NCBI GenBank assembly: GCA_905193155.1
Contig: CAJJNQ010000001.1
Location: 1-64,000 of the forward strand
Source: an uncultured Christensenella sp.
Lineage (GTDB): Bacteria; Bacillota; Clostridia; Christensenellales; UBA1750
Length of the DNA: 64,000 nt
Direction: 5' to 3'
The position numbers and the translations under genes were made by a program. A model generated the notes under the pieces. That model was not told where the DNA came from and searched no databases. It worked only from the letters and a program-made list of their open reading frames with translations. Position 1 is the first letter of the stretch. Each line of letters begins with the position of its first letter. Shown in pieces: positions 45,161-52,970 of the stretch.

Positions 45161-45757
45161 ATGAGTGAGCAATACTTTACTTCCGCCCCCACCTCCGCGC
45201 ACGAGGAGCGGCACGTGCAGTTTCAGGTGGGCAGCCGCTGCCTGCGCTTTGAGACCGACGCAGGCACCTTTTCCAAGGGGCATCTAGATCCCGGCAGCCG
45301 CTTGCTGATCGATACCGTGCCGAACATGACCGGCCGCTGCGCAGACATCGGCTGCGGCTGGGGAGCCATCGGCGCAGCGCTGGCGGCACTCAACCCGGAG
45401 CTTTTCGTGGAAATGGTGGACGTCAATGAGCGCGCGGTTGCGCTGGCACAGAAAAACCTTGAAGCCAACCGTCTGGCGAACGCGCGCGCCTATCTCAGCG
45501 ATGCGCTCACGGGTGTGGAGTCAGGGCTGGATTTTTGCGTGACCAATCCGCCGATCCGTGCGGGCAAGGCGGTGATCTACGGTTTTTTCACCCAGGCGGC
45601 GGAAAAGCTCAAGCCCGGCGGAAAGCTCTATATCGTCATCCGCAAGCAGCAAGGCGCGCCCTCCGCAATGAAATATCTGGCGACGATCTTTGAAAAAGTG
45701 TCCGTATTGGAAAAAGAAGCGGGCTATTGGATCATCGAAGCAATCCGGGCAGAGTGA
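45161..45757 (+). CDS. Class I SAM methyltransferase, RsmC-like (16S rRNA m2G)
   Basis: A 198-residue methyltransferase matching the C-terminal catalytic half of RsmC: FETDAGTFSKGHLDPGSRLL start, motif I ADIGCGWGAIG, VDVNERAVALAQ, catalytic NPPIRAG and KLKPGGKLYIVIRKQQGA. The single-domain form (YbxB type) is the normal Gram-positive version. It lies 24 bp after the C39-like gene, so probably the same operon. Likely target is a guanine N2 in 16S rRNA. Confidence 0.9.
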   Translation: MSEQYFTSAPTSAHEERHVQFQVGSRCLRFETDAGTFSKGHLDPGSRLLIDTVPNMTGRCADIGCGWGAIGAALAALNPELFVEMVDVNERAVALAQKNLEANRLANARAYLSDALTGVESGLDFCVTNPPIRAGKAVIYGFFTQAAEKLKPGGKLYIVIRKQQGAPSAMKYLATIFEKVSVLEKEAGYWIIEAIRAE

Positions 45758-45854
45758 TCTTCCGCTGTGTCCATGCGTTTCTTTCCTATAAATACATCCG
45801 CGCATTCTCTTCCCGCTTTTGGCAAGAAAACCTTGTTCTTTCGGAGGTTTATCC

Positions 45855-46367
45855 ATGGAAACGCTTTATGAAAACTATCTGGCGCTCCCCATAGACAAGG
45901 GGCTGCTGTGTCTGGAGCAGGAGAATCCATCAGAGCCTTACTTTTGTTATCCGGCCAACGCGCAGCCGATAGGATTTGAAGGAGCCATCATGTATTGCTT
46001 TTTGCCTGAGTATGGAGAGATGGTTTTTGCCTGCAACCCCGAAAGCTGTGCGGACACATATGCATATCCTCTGGCGAAGAATTTTCAGGATTTTATTCGA
46101 CTGATTTTAGCGTGCGGCACGGCCAATCCCGTAGAGCAAATCGTCTGGATGGATCAAAACCGCTTTGATGAACACAGGGCAGCCGAGAGAAAGCTCCTGA
46201 CAGCCGAACAAAAAGCGGCGGCGCAGCGGCTTCAGCATGAGTTCGGATTGCTGCCGATGGAAAATCCGTTTGAATATGTCAAGGCAGTCCAAAGGAATTT
46301 TGACGGCAGCAACATACGATATCGTGATGAATACTTTGATGTAACCGGCTTGGAAAGACATCTCTGA
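45855..46367 (+). CDS. Hypothetical SUKH/SMI1-like small protein
   Basis: A 170-residue acidic soluble protein without signal or membrane helix. The central part (EYGEMVFACNPE, YPLAKNFQDFIRLILACG) resembles the core of SUKH (SMI1/KNR4) domains, which often act as toxin immunity or regulatory proteins, but no toxin gene is next to it. The ATG at 45855 follows GGAGG by 8 nt. A terminator follows at 46408-46450. The resemblance is by eye only. Confidence 0.6.
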   Translation: METLYENYLALPIDKGLLCLEQENPSEPYFCYPANAQPIGFEGAIMYCFLPEYGEMVFACNPESCADTYAYPLAKNFQDFIRLILACGTANPVEQIVWMDQNRFDEHRAAERKLLTAEQKAAAQRLQHEFGLLPMENPFEYVKAVQRNFDGSNIRYRDEYFDVTGLERHL

Positions 46368-46407
46368 TATCTTCCGGCAGGCGCGAAAATGCGCTGTCGA
46401 AGCGGGG

Positions 46408-46450
46408 GAAAGGCGGCGAAATCCCCTTCACAGGTGTTTCGCTGCCTTTC
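46408..46450 (+). terminator. Terminator after the SUKH-like gene
   Basis: GAAAGGCGGCGAAA pairs with TTTCGCTGCCTTTC (14 bp, one G-U) and is followed by a T/C-rich tail, upstream of the rex promoter. Confidence 0.75.
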
Positions 46451-46550
46451 TGCTTTCTTCTCTCCCCAATCAGAAACCCTCGGTCGAACTTTCACCGTGC
46501 CGGGTCGTTACAGCCCCGGCGATCCAAAGCATTTCCCGCTGACTTGCCGC

Positions 46551-46603
46551 TTGCCAGCATCCTGCATTGATGCTATACTGATAAGGTGTTAAAGTTTTAG
46601 CAA
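46551..46603 (+). promoter_or_regulatory. rex: rex promoter with candidate Rex operator
   Basis: TTGCCA (46551-46556), 17 bp, TATACT (46574-46579). At the expected start site lies GTGTTAA-AGTT-TTAGCAA (46586-46603), one mismatch per arm from the clostridial Rex site TTGTTAA-N4-TTAACAA. This points to autoregulation by the NADH/NAD ratio. Confidence 0.7.
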
Positions 46604-46646
46604 ACTTTTTGCTTTTGATCCAATGAAGAAGGATAAGGGTGACGAT

Positions 46647-47330
46647 ATGGCAACACACAAGATTTCAGACGCTGTGATCCGCCGTCTTCCCGGATATTAC
46701 CGCTACCTTCGGGAGCTGGAAAAAATAGGCATCACGCGCATCTCTTCGCAGGAACTGGGCGCGCGCATGGGGCTGACCGCCTCACAGATTCGTCAGGACA
46801 TCAACTGCTTCGGCACGCTGGGTCAGCAGGGCTACGGCTACAACGTGGCGGAGCTGCGGGCACATATTGGCAGCATTCTGGGTCTGGGCCGTAAATACGA
46901 TATGATCATCGTCGGCGCGGGCAACATCGGTCAGGCCGTGGCCTGGTATCCCGGCTTTTCGCAGCGGGGCTTTGAGCCTCTGGCGATGTTCGACGTCAAG
47001 CCCGACCTGATCGGCCGCGTGATCCGCGGCGTGCCGGTTTACAGCGTGACGGAACTCAAAGTCTTTTTGCAGGAGCATCCCGCCACCATCGGCGTGGTGT
47101 CCACGCCCGCGCGCGTGGCGCAGCAGATCGCCCAGCAGATGATCGAGGGCGGCGTGCGCGCCATCTGGAACTTCGCGCCGCTGGATCTGAAGGTGCCCGA
47201 CAACGTGGTGGTCAACAACGTCCATCTGACCGACAGCCTGCTGGTACTGACCTATCGCCTGCATCAGTTGGAACGCGCCGAAGAAGAACAGGCGGCGGAA
47301 TCGGCTGCAGCGCCTGCCGAAGAGGAATAA
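46647..47330 (+). CDS. rex: Redox-sensing transcriptional repressor Rex
   Basis: A 227-residue NADH-sensing repressor. N-terminal winged helix (ISSQELGARMGLTASQIRQDINCFG), Rossmann domain with GAGNIGQAV, and the C-terminal swapped helix followed by a Glu/Ala tail. The start could also be 46623 (MKKDKGDD), but AAGGGTG fits 46647. Rex controls fermentation and NADH recycling genes in Clostridia. Confidence 0.93.
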   Translation: MATHKISDAVIRRLPGYYRYLRELEKIGITRISSQELGARMGLTASQIRQDINCFGTLGQQGYGYNVAELRAHIGSILGLGRKYDMIIVGAGNIGQAVAWYPGFSQRGFEPLAMFDVKPDLIGRVIRGVPVYSVTELKVFLQEHPATIGVVSTPARVAQQIAQQMIEGGVRAIWNFAPLDLKVPDNVVVNNVHLTDSLLVLTYRLHQLERAEEEQAAESAAAPAEEE

Positions 47331-47503
47331 TCTGCCGCAAACGGCAATTTCCCCCAAGGAGCCGACAAAAGCCGATTCCTTTCTTTTTTCAAATTTGTTG
47401 CAAAATGCGAAGCGCACTGTACTTCTCCCCCGTTTTCGTGGTATGATAGAGGTAGGTAAGTGAACTTCGGCAGGAGCCGTAAAAACAAGGAAAGGGCAAC
47501 AAA

Positions 47504-49084
47504 ATGGCAGAGGAGAAGGATCTGCGCGCGGAAGAGGAGCAGGATGGCGCGCAGTTGGAAAACGACGCTCAGGACGCCGTTTCGGAGGAGGCTGAATCGG
47601 AAGATACCGGCAGCTCCGGCGGTGGAAAGAAGAAAAAAAGCGGCAAAAGCATCACGGCCATCGTGCTGCTGTGCCTGGCCATCGTGCTGTTCGTCGCTGG
47701 CGGCGCTTTGGGCCTGACCTATTGGAAAAATTATCAGCATCTGGAAGAGATGAAGACCGCTGTTGACGTGGAGGGATACTATCCCGGCATCATCATCGAC
47801 GGCGAGGACGTGGGCGGCCGCAGCTATGAGGACGTGCGTCAGGAATTCCTGGATCGTCAGCAGGCGGAAGCCGATGCGCGCGTGATCTCCGTTCAGGCGA
47901 ACGGTCAGGTCTTTACGCTCCCCGCGCAGTCCGCCTATGACACCGAGCAGGTGCTGGTGGACGCCTACAACTACGCCAAAGAAGGCAGCCTTCAGGAGCG
48001 CTACGATCTGGTGGCGGCGCTTGCGCAGCAGCCGCTGAATTTCACGACGAGCTGCTCCGTCACGGTGGACGGCGTGGATGCGTTTGTCCAGCAGGTGGCT
48101 TCTGCGGTCAACGTGGACGCGCAGGATGCGCAGGTCGGCGCGTTTGACGCAGCCACCAAGACCTTCACCTTCACTGACGAAGTCAACGGTCAGGCGCTGG
48201 ATGAAGATGCGCTGCGCAGCGCGATCAACGCGGCGGTGGAATCCGGAGATTTCAGCACGCAGATTACGGCGCAGGTCAACGAAGTGCCTGCCGCCGTCAC
48301 CCGCGCGGAATTAGAAGCGCAGAATACGTTGCTGGCAAGCTTCACCACCAAGACCACCAGCTCCAAATCCCGCAACACCAACATCCGCCTTTGCTCTGAG
48401 GCCTTCAACGGCTATGTCGTCGCGCCGGGCGAGATCTTCTCCATCAACGGCATAACCGGTCCGCGCACGACGGCCAAGGGATATAAAGAAGCGGGCTCCA
48501 TCCAGAACGGCATCATGATCCAGGAGCCGGGCGGCGGTGTCTGCCAGGTTTCCTCCACGCTGTTCAATGCAGTCGTCCGCGCGGGCATGGAGATCGTGGA
48601 GCGCCACGGACACTCCTGGCCGAGCGATTATGTCAAGATCGGCATGGATGCAGCCATCGACTATCCCGCCAAGGACTTCAAATTCAAAAATATCTCTGAT
48701 TCACCCATCTATCTGGTCTCCTCCTTTGAGGATCGCCAGCTGACGATCGAGGTGTACGGCAAGCCCATGCTGGACGAGGGCGTGACCATTGATCTGCGCT
48801 CCACCACGGACGGCACCATCAAGCGCGGTGAGGACTCCATGGTGTTCGACGCAAGCCTTGCCCCCGGCACGACCAAGACCGTGCGCAAGGGCCGCGACGG
48901 CAAAAAGTCCACCACCTACATCCAGTACATCCGCGACGGCAAGGTCTTTGAGGAAAAGGTGCTCTTCACCACCACCTATCCCGCCATCCGCGCCATCATC
49001 AACTATGGTCCGGACCTTGTGCCGGAAGAGACTCCCGGCGGAACGGTTCCCTCTGAAACCAACAATTCCAACGTCTATCCGTAA
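47504..49084 (+). CDS. VanW family cell-wall protein (copy 2)
   Basis: A 526-residue protein with an acidic cytoplasmic start (to about 45), a membrane helix (ITAIVLLCLAIVLFVAGGALG), a putative peptidoglycan-binding region (about 80-275), the VanW domain (NTNIRLCSEAFNGYVVAPGEIFS, QEPGGGVCQVSSTLFNAV) and a G5-like end (KTVRKGRDGKKSTTYIQY). It matches copy 1 (41801-43555) domain by domain but has an acidic rather than basic N-terminus. It lies 173 bp after rex with its own ribosome site (AAGGAAAGG). Confidence 0.9.
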   Translation: MAEEKDLRAEEEQDGAQLENDAQDAVSEEAESEDTGSSGGGKKKKSGKSITAIVLLCLAIVLFVAGGALGLTYWKNYQHLEEMKTAVDVEGYYPGIIIDGEDVGGRSYEDVRQEFLDRQQAEADARVISVQANGQVFTLPAQSAYDTEQVLVDAYNYAKEGSLQERYDLVAALAQQPLNFTTSCSVTVDGVDAFVQQVASAVNVDAQDAQVGAFDAATKTFTFTDEVNGQALDEDALRSAINAAVESGDFSTQITAQVNEVPAAVTRAELEAQNTLLASFTTKTTSSKSRNTNIRLCSEAFNGYVVAPGEIFSINGITGPRTTAKGYKEAGSIQNGIMIQEPGGGVCQVSSTLFNAVVRAGMEIVERHGHSWPSDYVKIGMDAAIDYPAKDFKFKNISDSPIYLVSSFEDRQLTIEVYGKPMLDEGVTIDLRSTTDGTIKRGEDSMVFDASLAPGTTKTVRKGRDGKKSTTYIQYIRDGKVFEEKVLFTTTYPAIRAIINYGPDLVPEETPGGTVPSETNNSNVYP

Positions 49085-49092
49085 CGCAAATT

Positions 49093-49142
49093 CACAGGCA
49101 GCATCCCGCCGCTTCTTTCCGGACGGCGGGATGCTGCCTGTG
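49093..49142 (+). terminator. Terminator after the second VanW gene
   Basis: A perfect 18-bp stem (CACAGGCAGCATCCCGCC with its complement, 14-nt loop), 8 bp after the stop. Confidence 0.8.
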
Positions 49143-49172
49143 CTTTCAAAAATCTGACGGACCAGAGAAAGG

Positions 49173-49580
49173 ATTCTCCGGTCCGTTTTCCTGCTCATCG
49201 TGATTGTTTCCAATCTTCTTTCCCAAAGCGCGGATATGCTGACGCCGGCTGCCGCCTGAATCGACCAACGGCCGCGAGTTCGGCATACAAAAGCTGACGG
49301 GGAAGCATGCTGTGCGGCTGCTCTTTTTCTGCACGAACATGACCGTGCTGTCCTGCTCTATCTTCTGGATACACCCAATCTTTTCTTCAGCACCGTTTTC
49401 ATCATCACCGCCTTTCCGGCTGCGGCATTGACCATGCTGCGTTCGTCCTACTATGCGCCGGGTTACGCCGCCAAAGAGAATCCCGCCTATCTCCCCGTGG
49501 CCGTCAATTCCCTCATCTTCTTTTTTAGCGACCTTTACGGATTCCTCTGCCGGAAAAAGCGGGCGTACGTTCTGTGCTGA
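49173..49580 (+). pseudogene. Decayed AEC-type transporter fragment
   Basis: This gene-free stretch still codes for hydrophobic AEC-like peptides, but in different frames: one frame gives SVFLLIVIVSNLLSQSADMLTP then a stop, another gives LFFSTVFIITAFPAAALTMLRSSYYA to a stop at 49580. These match the order of the C-terminal half of AEC carriers such as 37764-38705. No promoter or start is seen. The match is by eye and may be chance. Confidence 0.35.
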
Positions 49581-49599
49581 CAGAGTTTTCGTCAATGCA

Positions 49600-49635
49600 A
49601 AAAGGAGCCGCAGACCGAAAGTCTGCGGCTCCTTT
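49600..49635 (-). terminator. Terminator of the second kdgK gene
   Basis: AGGAGCCGCAGAC pairs with GTCTGCGGCTCCT around CGAAA; T5 follows on the minus strand. Confidence 0.92.
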
Positions 49636-49656
49636 GATTTGTTTTAGCAGAAGAAC

Positions 49657-50685
49657 TTATCTCTGCACACGACCGGAAGCGTTGCCGCCCATCAGAGACT
49701 TGACTTCGTCCACGGTGACCATGTTGAAGTCGCCCTCGATGGTGTGCTTCAGCGCGGAAGCAGCCGCCGCGTAGTTGACAGCGCCCTCGTTGTCGTAGCC
49801 CGCCAGCAGAGCATAGATCAGGCCGGAGCCGAAGCTGTCGCCGCCGCCGACGCGGTCCACGATGCGGATCGCATACTTCTTGGAGATGGAGATTTCGCCG
49901 GACTTGCCGTCGTAGAGCATGCCGGACCAGTTGTTATCGGAAGCAGAGAGGGACTCGCGCAGGGTGATGGCGACCTTCTCGCAGCCGAAACGCTCGACCA
50001 GCTGACGGGCGACGGACTTGTAGCCCTCGACGTCCAGCTTGCCGCTGTTGATGTCGGTGTGCTCGGCCTTGATGCCGAAGACATCCGCAGAGTCCTCTTC
50101 GTTGGCGATCAGCACGTCAACGTAGGGAACCAGCTCGCCCATGATCTGGCCAGCCTTCTCGCGGGTCCAGAGGTTCTTGCGGTAGTTCAGGTCGCAGCTG
50201 ATCTTCACGCCGTGAGCCTTAGCAGCCTTGCAGGCCTCGAGGACGACCGCCGCAGTGCCGTCGGAAAGAGCGGGAGTGATGCCGGTCCAGTGGAACCAGT
50301 CAGCGCCCTCAAAAATCTTGTCCCAGTCGAAATCGCCGGGCTTGACGTTCGCAATCGCAGAATCCGCGCGGTCGTAGACGACCTTGGAGGGACGCATGGA
50401 AACGCCCTTCTCGCAGAAGTAGATGCCCAGGCGCTTCTTGGAGCGGACAACGTCGGAGACGTCCACGCCGAAGGTCTTGAGCGCATTCATCGCAGCGTCG
50501 CCGATGGGGTTGGCGGGCACCGCGGTCACATAGTGCGCATCCATGCCGTAGTTGGCCAGAGAAACAGCCACGTTCGCTTCCGCGCCGCCGTAAACAGCGT
50601 CAAAGCAATGAGCCTGCTGGAAACGCTGATAGCCCTGCGGAGCAAGGCGGAGCATGATTTCACCAAAGGTAACGATTTTCGCCAT
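49657..50685 (-). CDS. kdgK: 2-keto-3-deoxygluconate kinase, PfkB family (copy 2)
   Basis: A 342-residue PfkB kinase with the same length, start (IVTFGEIMLRLAPQGYQRF) and ATP site (RVGGGDSFGSG) as copy 1 at 1321-2349; the two are very similar along their whole length. The ATG at 50685 follows GGAGTG by 9 nt. It lies next to an IclR regulator and not with the dgo genes, so it may serve the galacturonate route (uxa genes), leaving copy 1 for the galactonate route. Single gene between its terminator and two inverted repeats. Confidence 0.92.
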   Translation of the reverse strand: MAKIVTFGEIMLRLAPQGYQRFQQAHCFDAVYGGAEANVAVSLANYGMDAHYVTAVPANPIGDAAMNALKTFGVDVSDVVRSKKRLGIYFCEKGVSMRPSKVVYDRADSAIANVKPGDFDWDKIFEGADWFHWTGITPALSDGTAAVVLEACKAAKAHGVKISCDLNYRKNLWTREKAGQIMGELVPYVDVLIANEEDSADVFGIKAEHTDINSGKLDVEGYKSVARQLVERFGCEKVAITLRESLSASDNNWSGMLYDGKSGEISISKKYAIRIVDRVGGGDSFGSGLIYALLAGYDNEGAVNYAAAASALKHTIEGDFNMVTVDEVKSLMGGNASGRVQR

Positions 50686-50701
50686 TGAGGTACACTCCTT
50701 C

Positions 50702-50760
50702 TTATGCTTGTGCATAAAGTTATTTATTCAGGCGCAAACTTTGCATGGATTTTCCATGCA
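50702..50760 (-). promoter_or_regulatory. Two inverted repeats upstream of the second kdgK
   Basis: TTATGC-TTGT-GCATAA (50702-50717) lies just ahead of the ribosome site, and TGCATGGA-TTT-TCCATGCA (50742-50760, 8-bp arms, 3-nt centre) lies between kdgK and the IclR gene. The second may be the IclR terminator or an operator. Confidence 0.5.
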
Positions 50761-50784
50761 GCGCCCCAGGATACAGAAGAAAAT

Positions 50785-51546
50785 TCAGTCCCGATAGCCC
50801 ATGCGCTGGGAGATGCTGTGCGCCGCGTCCATGACGAAGCCCGCAATTTCCTCATCACGCGCGGGGGTGATGATCTGCTTGAGACCGGAGGTCGAAACCG
50901 CGGCGACGATGTTGCCGCGGTAATCATAGATCGGCGCGGCGATGCAGCGAATGCCCGGCTCATGCTCCTGATCGTCCCGCGACCAGCCTCGCTGGCGGAT
51001 CAGGCGGATCTCCTTGATGAGCGCTTCGGGATCGGTGATGGAACGGGAGGTATAGGTCGGCAGCTTGGTGCCGCGGATCTTTTCGCAAAGCTCCGCATCC
51101 GGCAGACCGGAGAGCAGCGCCTTGCCCGACGCCGTGCAGAGTGCGGGCGACCGGCGGCCGATCTGGGAATACATACGGATGGAGTGGATCGTCTCGATCT
51201 TATCAATATAGATGATCTCCAGTCCTTCCAGCATGGCCAGATGCACGGGCTGCTTGGTCAGCTGCAGAAGCCGGCGCAGATAGGGCTGCGCCTCGGTTTT
51301 GAGCTCCACCTGGTTTAAGTACAGGCTGCTCAATTCCACGATCTTCATGCCCAGGCGGTAAGCGCCGCCGCTGCGCTGCTCGACGTAGCCGCGCTCGCCC
51401 AGTGCGGAAAGAAGCCGGTGCACGGTGGACTTATGCAGCCCGACGCGCGTAGAGATTTCGGTTACGCCCAAGCCTTCTTTCTCACCCGCCAACGCCTCGA
51501 CAATGGACAGCGCACGGTCAATAGACTGAACGGTGGCCTTTTCCAT
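50785..51546 (-). CDS. IclR family transcriptional regulator (KdgR-like)
   Basis: A 253-residue regulator: winged helix at the N-terminus (VTEISTRVGLHKSTVHRLLSALGERGYV, about 28-55), effector domain with YIDKIE, SGKALLSGLPD and GIRCIAAPIYDYRGNIVAAVSTSG. Standard length. With kdgK downstream and the divergent dehydrogenase-like gene upstream, it is likely to sense a keto-deoxy sugar acid. A 15-bp palindrome lies in its promoter region. Confidence 0.92.
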   Translation of the reverse strand: MEKATVQSIDRALSIVEALAGEKEGLGVTEISTRVGLHKSTVHRLLSALGERGYVEQRSGGAYRLGMKIVELSSLYLNQVELKTEAQPYLRRLLQLTKQPVHLAMLEGLEIIYIDKIETIHSIRMYSQIGRRSPALCTASGKALLSGLPDAELCEKIRGTKLPTYTSRSITDPEALIKEIRLIRQRGWSRDDQEHEPGIRCIAAPIYDYRGNIVAAVSTSGLKQIITPARDEEIAGFVMDAAHSISQRMGYRD

Positions 51547-51601
51547 GCTTCTCCCTCCCGATCGATCGTTCTACATCGCAAAACCCCGTTTCACTGTTTT
51601 C

Positions 51602-51738
51602 AGTATAGCACAGAACACCATCCGGTGCAAACTTTTTCGGAACGCCGTTCCGTATTTTGGAACGCATGCCCGCGATGGAAAAATGCGCCGCAACTTTACC
51701 GGTTCCCGCTTGATAAACCCCCGCCGGGCAGATATAAT
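51602..51738. promoter_or_regulatory. Divergent promoters with IclR-type palindrome
   Basis: Minus strand (iclR): TTGCAC (51625-51630), 17 bp, TATACT (51602-51607). Plus strand (dehydrogenase-like gene): TTGATA (51710-51715), 17 bp, TATAAT (51733-51738). Between them lie a perfect palindrome CGGAACG-C-CGTTCCG (51638-51652) and further half sites GGAACG (51659-51664) and GGTTCC (51701-51706), the last next to the plus-strand -35 box. Confidence 0.75.
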
Positions 51739-51785
51739 AGTAAAAATAAAAGTGGAGAGTATTGCTTACTTTACGGAGGATCAGC

Positions 51786-52970
51786 ATGGGTTCTAGGAGA
51801 GAAGCGGTCATCATCGGCGCGGGCAAAATGGGCCGCGGGTTCTGTGCGGAGATACTGGCCAGCGCGGGATGCCATCTGACGTTTGTGGACAGCGATGAAA
51901 AGCGTGTCGAAAGGCTGCGCAATTCGGGCGGTTACACGATCTATAAGGCCCGGCGAACCTATTTTGAAACCGTGTCCATCGAAAGCTTCGACGCGCTGCC
52001 GCTGAGCGCAGAGGGCGAGCTTTCCGATTTGATCGCGCGCCGGGGCGTGCTGGTGATGCTGGCGGTGCCGTTCCAGCAGCTGGAAAGCGTCGCGTCGCTG
52101 CTGAGCGTGTGCATCGCGCGCAAAGCGATGGAAACGCCGGACGAGCCGCTGGACATACTGCTTTGCATCAACCAGATGGAAGCCAAGCGGCAGCTGACCA
52201 AGTTTTTTGAAAACATGCTGGGCGGAACCGCTCTGGAATATATGCACACGCACGTCGGCATTGTCGAAACCGTGGCCATCTGTATGTGTCCGGAGCTGCC
52301 GGACAGCCTGGCCGAGCGCGACCCGCTGGGCGTGCTGACCAACGGCTATCCTGAAATGCCGATGGACGCCACCGCCTTCCGCGGCCGCCCGCCGCATTCC
52401 GAGCGCATCCGGCTGACCTACAATCTGTCCGCCGAAGCGCACCGCAAGATGTACACCTTCAACACGGCCTATGCTTCCATCGCCTATCTTTCCAGCCCGA
52501 AACACTATGTTTGGGCGACCGAGGCGATGAAGGACCCCGATATCCACCGCAGCGTCATCGAGGCGCTGCACGAATCCTCCATCGGCCTTTGCGGCGAATA
52601 CGGCTTTACGCCGGAAGAGATGGAAGAGTGGAACAAGCGCATCCTCGCCGTGATCGACAACCCGCTGCTGGGGGACACCATCAACCGCCTGGGTTCCGAC
52701 ACGCCGCGCAAGGTCGGCCCGCAGGATCGCCTGGTGGGCGCTGCGCTGCTTTGCCTGAAATACGGTGGCAAGCCCGATACGCTGGCGCGCGTCATCGCTT
52801 ATGCCTATCGCTATCCCGCCTCCGACGACCCGCGTACGCGGCTCTTCATGCGCTTTATCGAATCCGAGGGCATTGAAACGGCGCTGGAACGCTATTCCCG
52901 CCTGGCGCTGCGCAACCAGCTGCACCGGCAGATCCGAGAGATTTACGAAAGCCTGGGGGATCCGGTATGA
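51786..52970 (+). CDS. Mannitol-1-phosphate dehydrogenase-like protein with altered active-site motif
   Basis: A 394-residue protein of the polyol/mannitol dehydrogenase superfamily: N-terminal Rossmann motif IIGAGKMGRGFCAEIL, HTHVGIVETVA in the middle, and a helical C-terminal domain from about residue 200. The usual active-site stretch N-T-G-H-A-x-x-A-Y-L reads NTAYASIAYL here, so the expected His is Tyr. GGAGG precedes the ATG. Its stop overlaps the next gene (ATGA), so the two products are made together. A changed reaction or a binding role is possible; mannitol-1-phosphate activity is not assured. Confidence 0.72.
   Translation: MGSRREAVIIGAGKMGRGFCAEILASAGCHLTFVDSDEKRVERLRNSGGYTIYKARRTYFETVSIESFDALPLSAEGELSDLIARRGVLVMLAVPFQQLESVASLLSVCIARKAMETPDEPLDILLCINQMEAKRQLTKFFENMLGGTALEYMHTHVGIVETVAICMCPELPDSLAERDPLGVLTNGYPEMPMDATAFRGRPPHSERIRLTYNLSAEAHRKMYTFNTAYASIAYLSSPKHYVWATEAMKDPDIHRSVIEALHESSIGLCGEYGFTPEEMEEWNKRILAVIDNPLLGDTINRLGSDTPRKVGPQDRLVGAALLCLKYGGKPDTLARVIAYAYRYPASDDPRTRLFMRFIESEGIETALERYSRLALRNQLHRQIREIYESLGDPV

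Noticed and set aside
46623..46646. Earlier start for rex (MKKDKGDD)
   Set aside because: It has no ribosome site, while AAGGGTG fits the start at 46647; kept only as an alternative.
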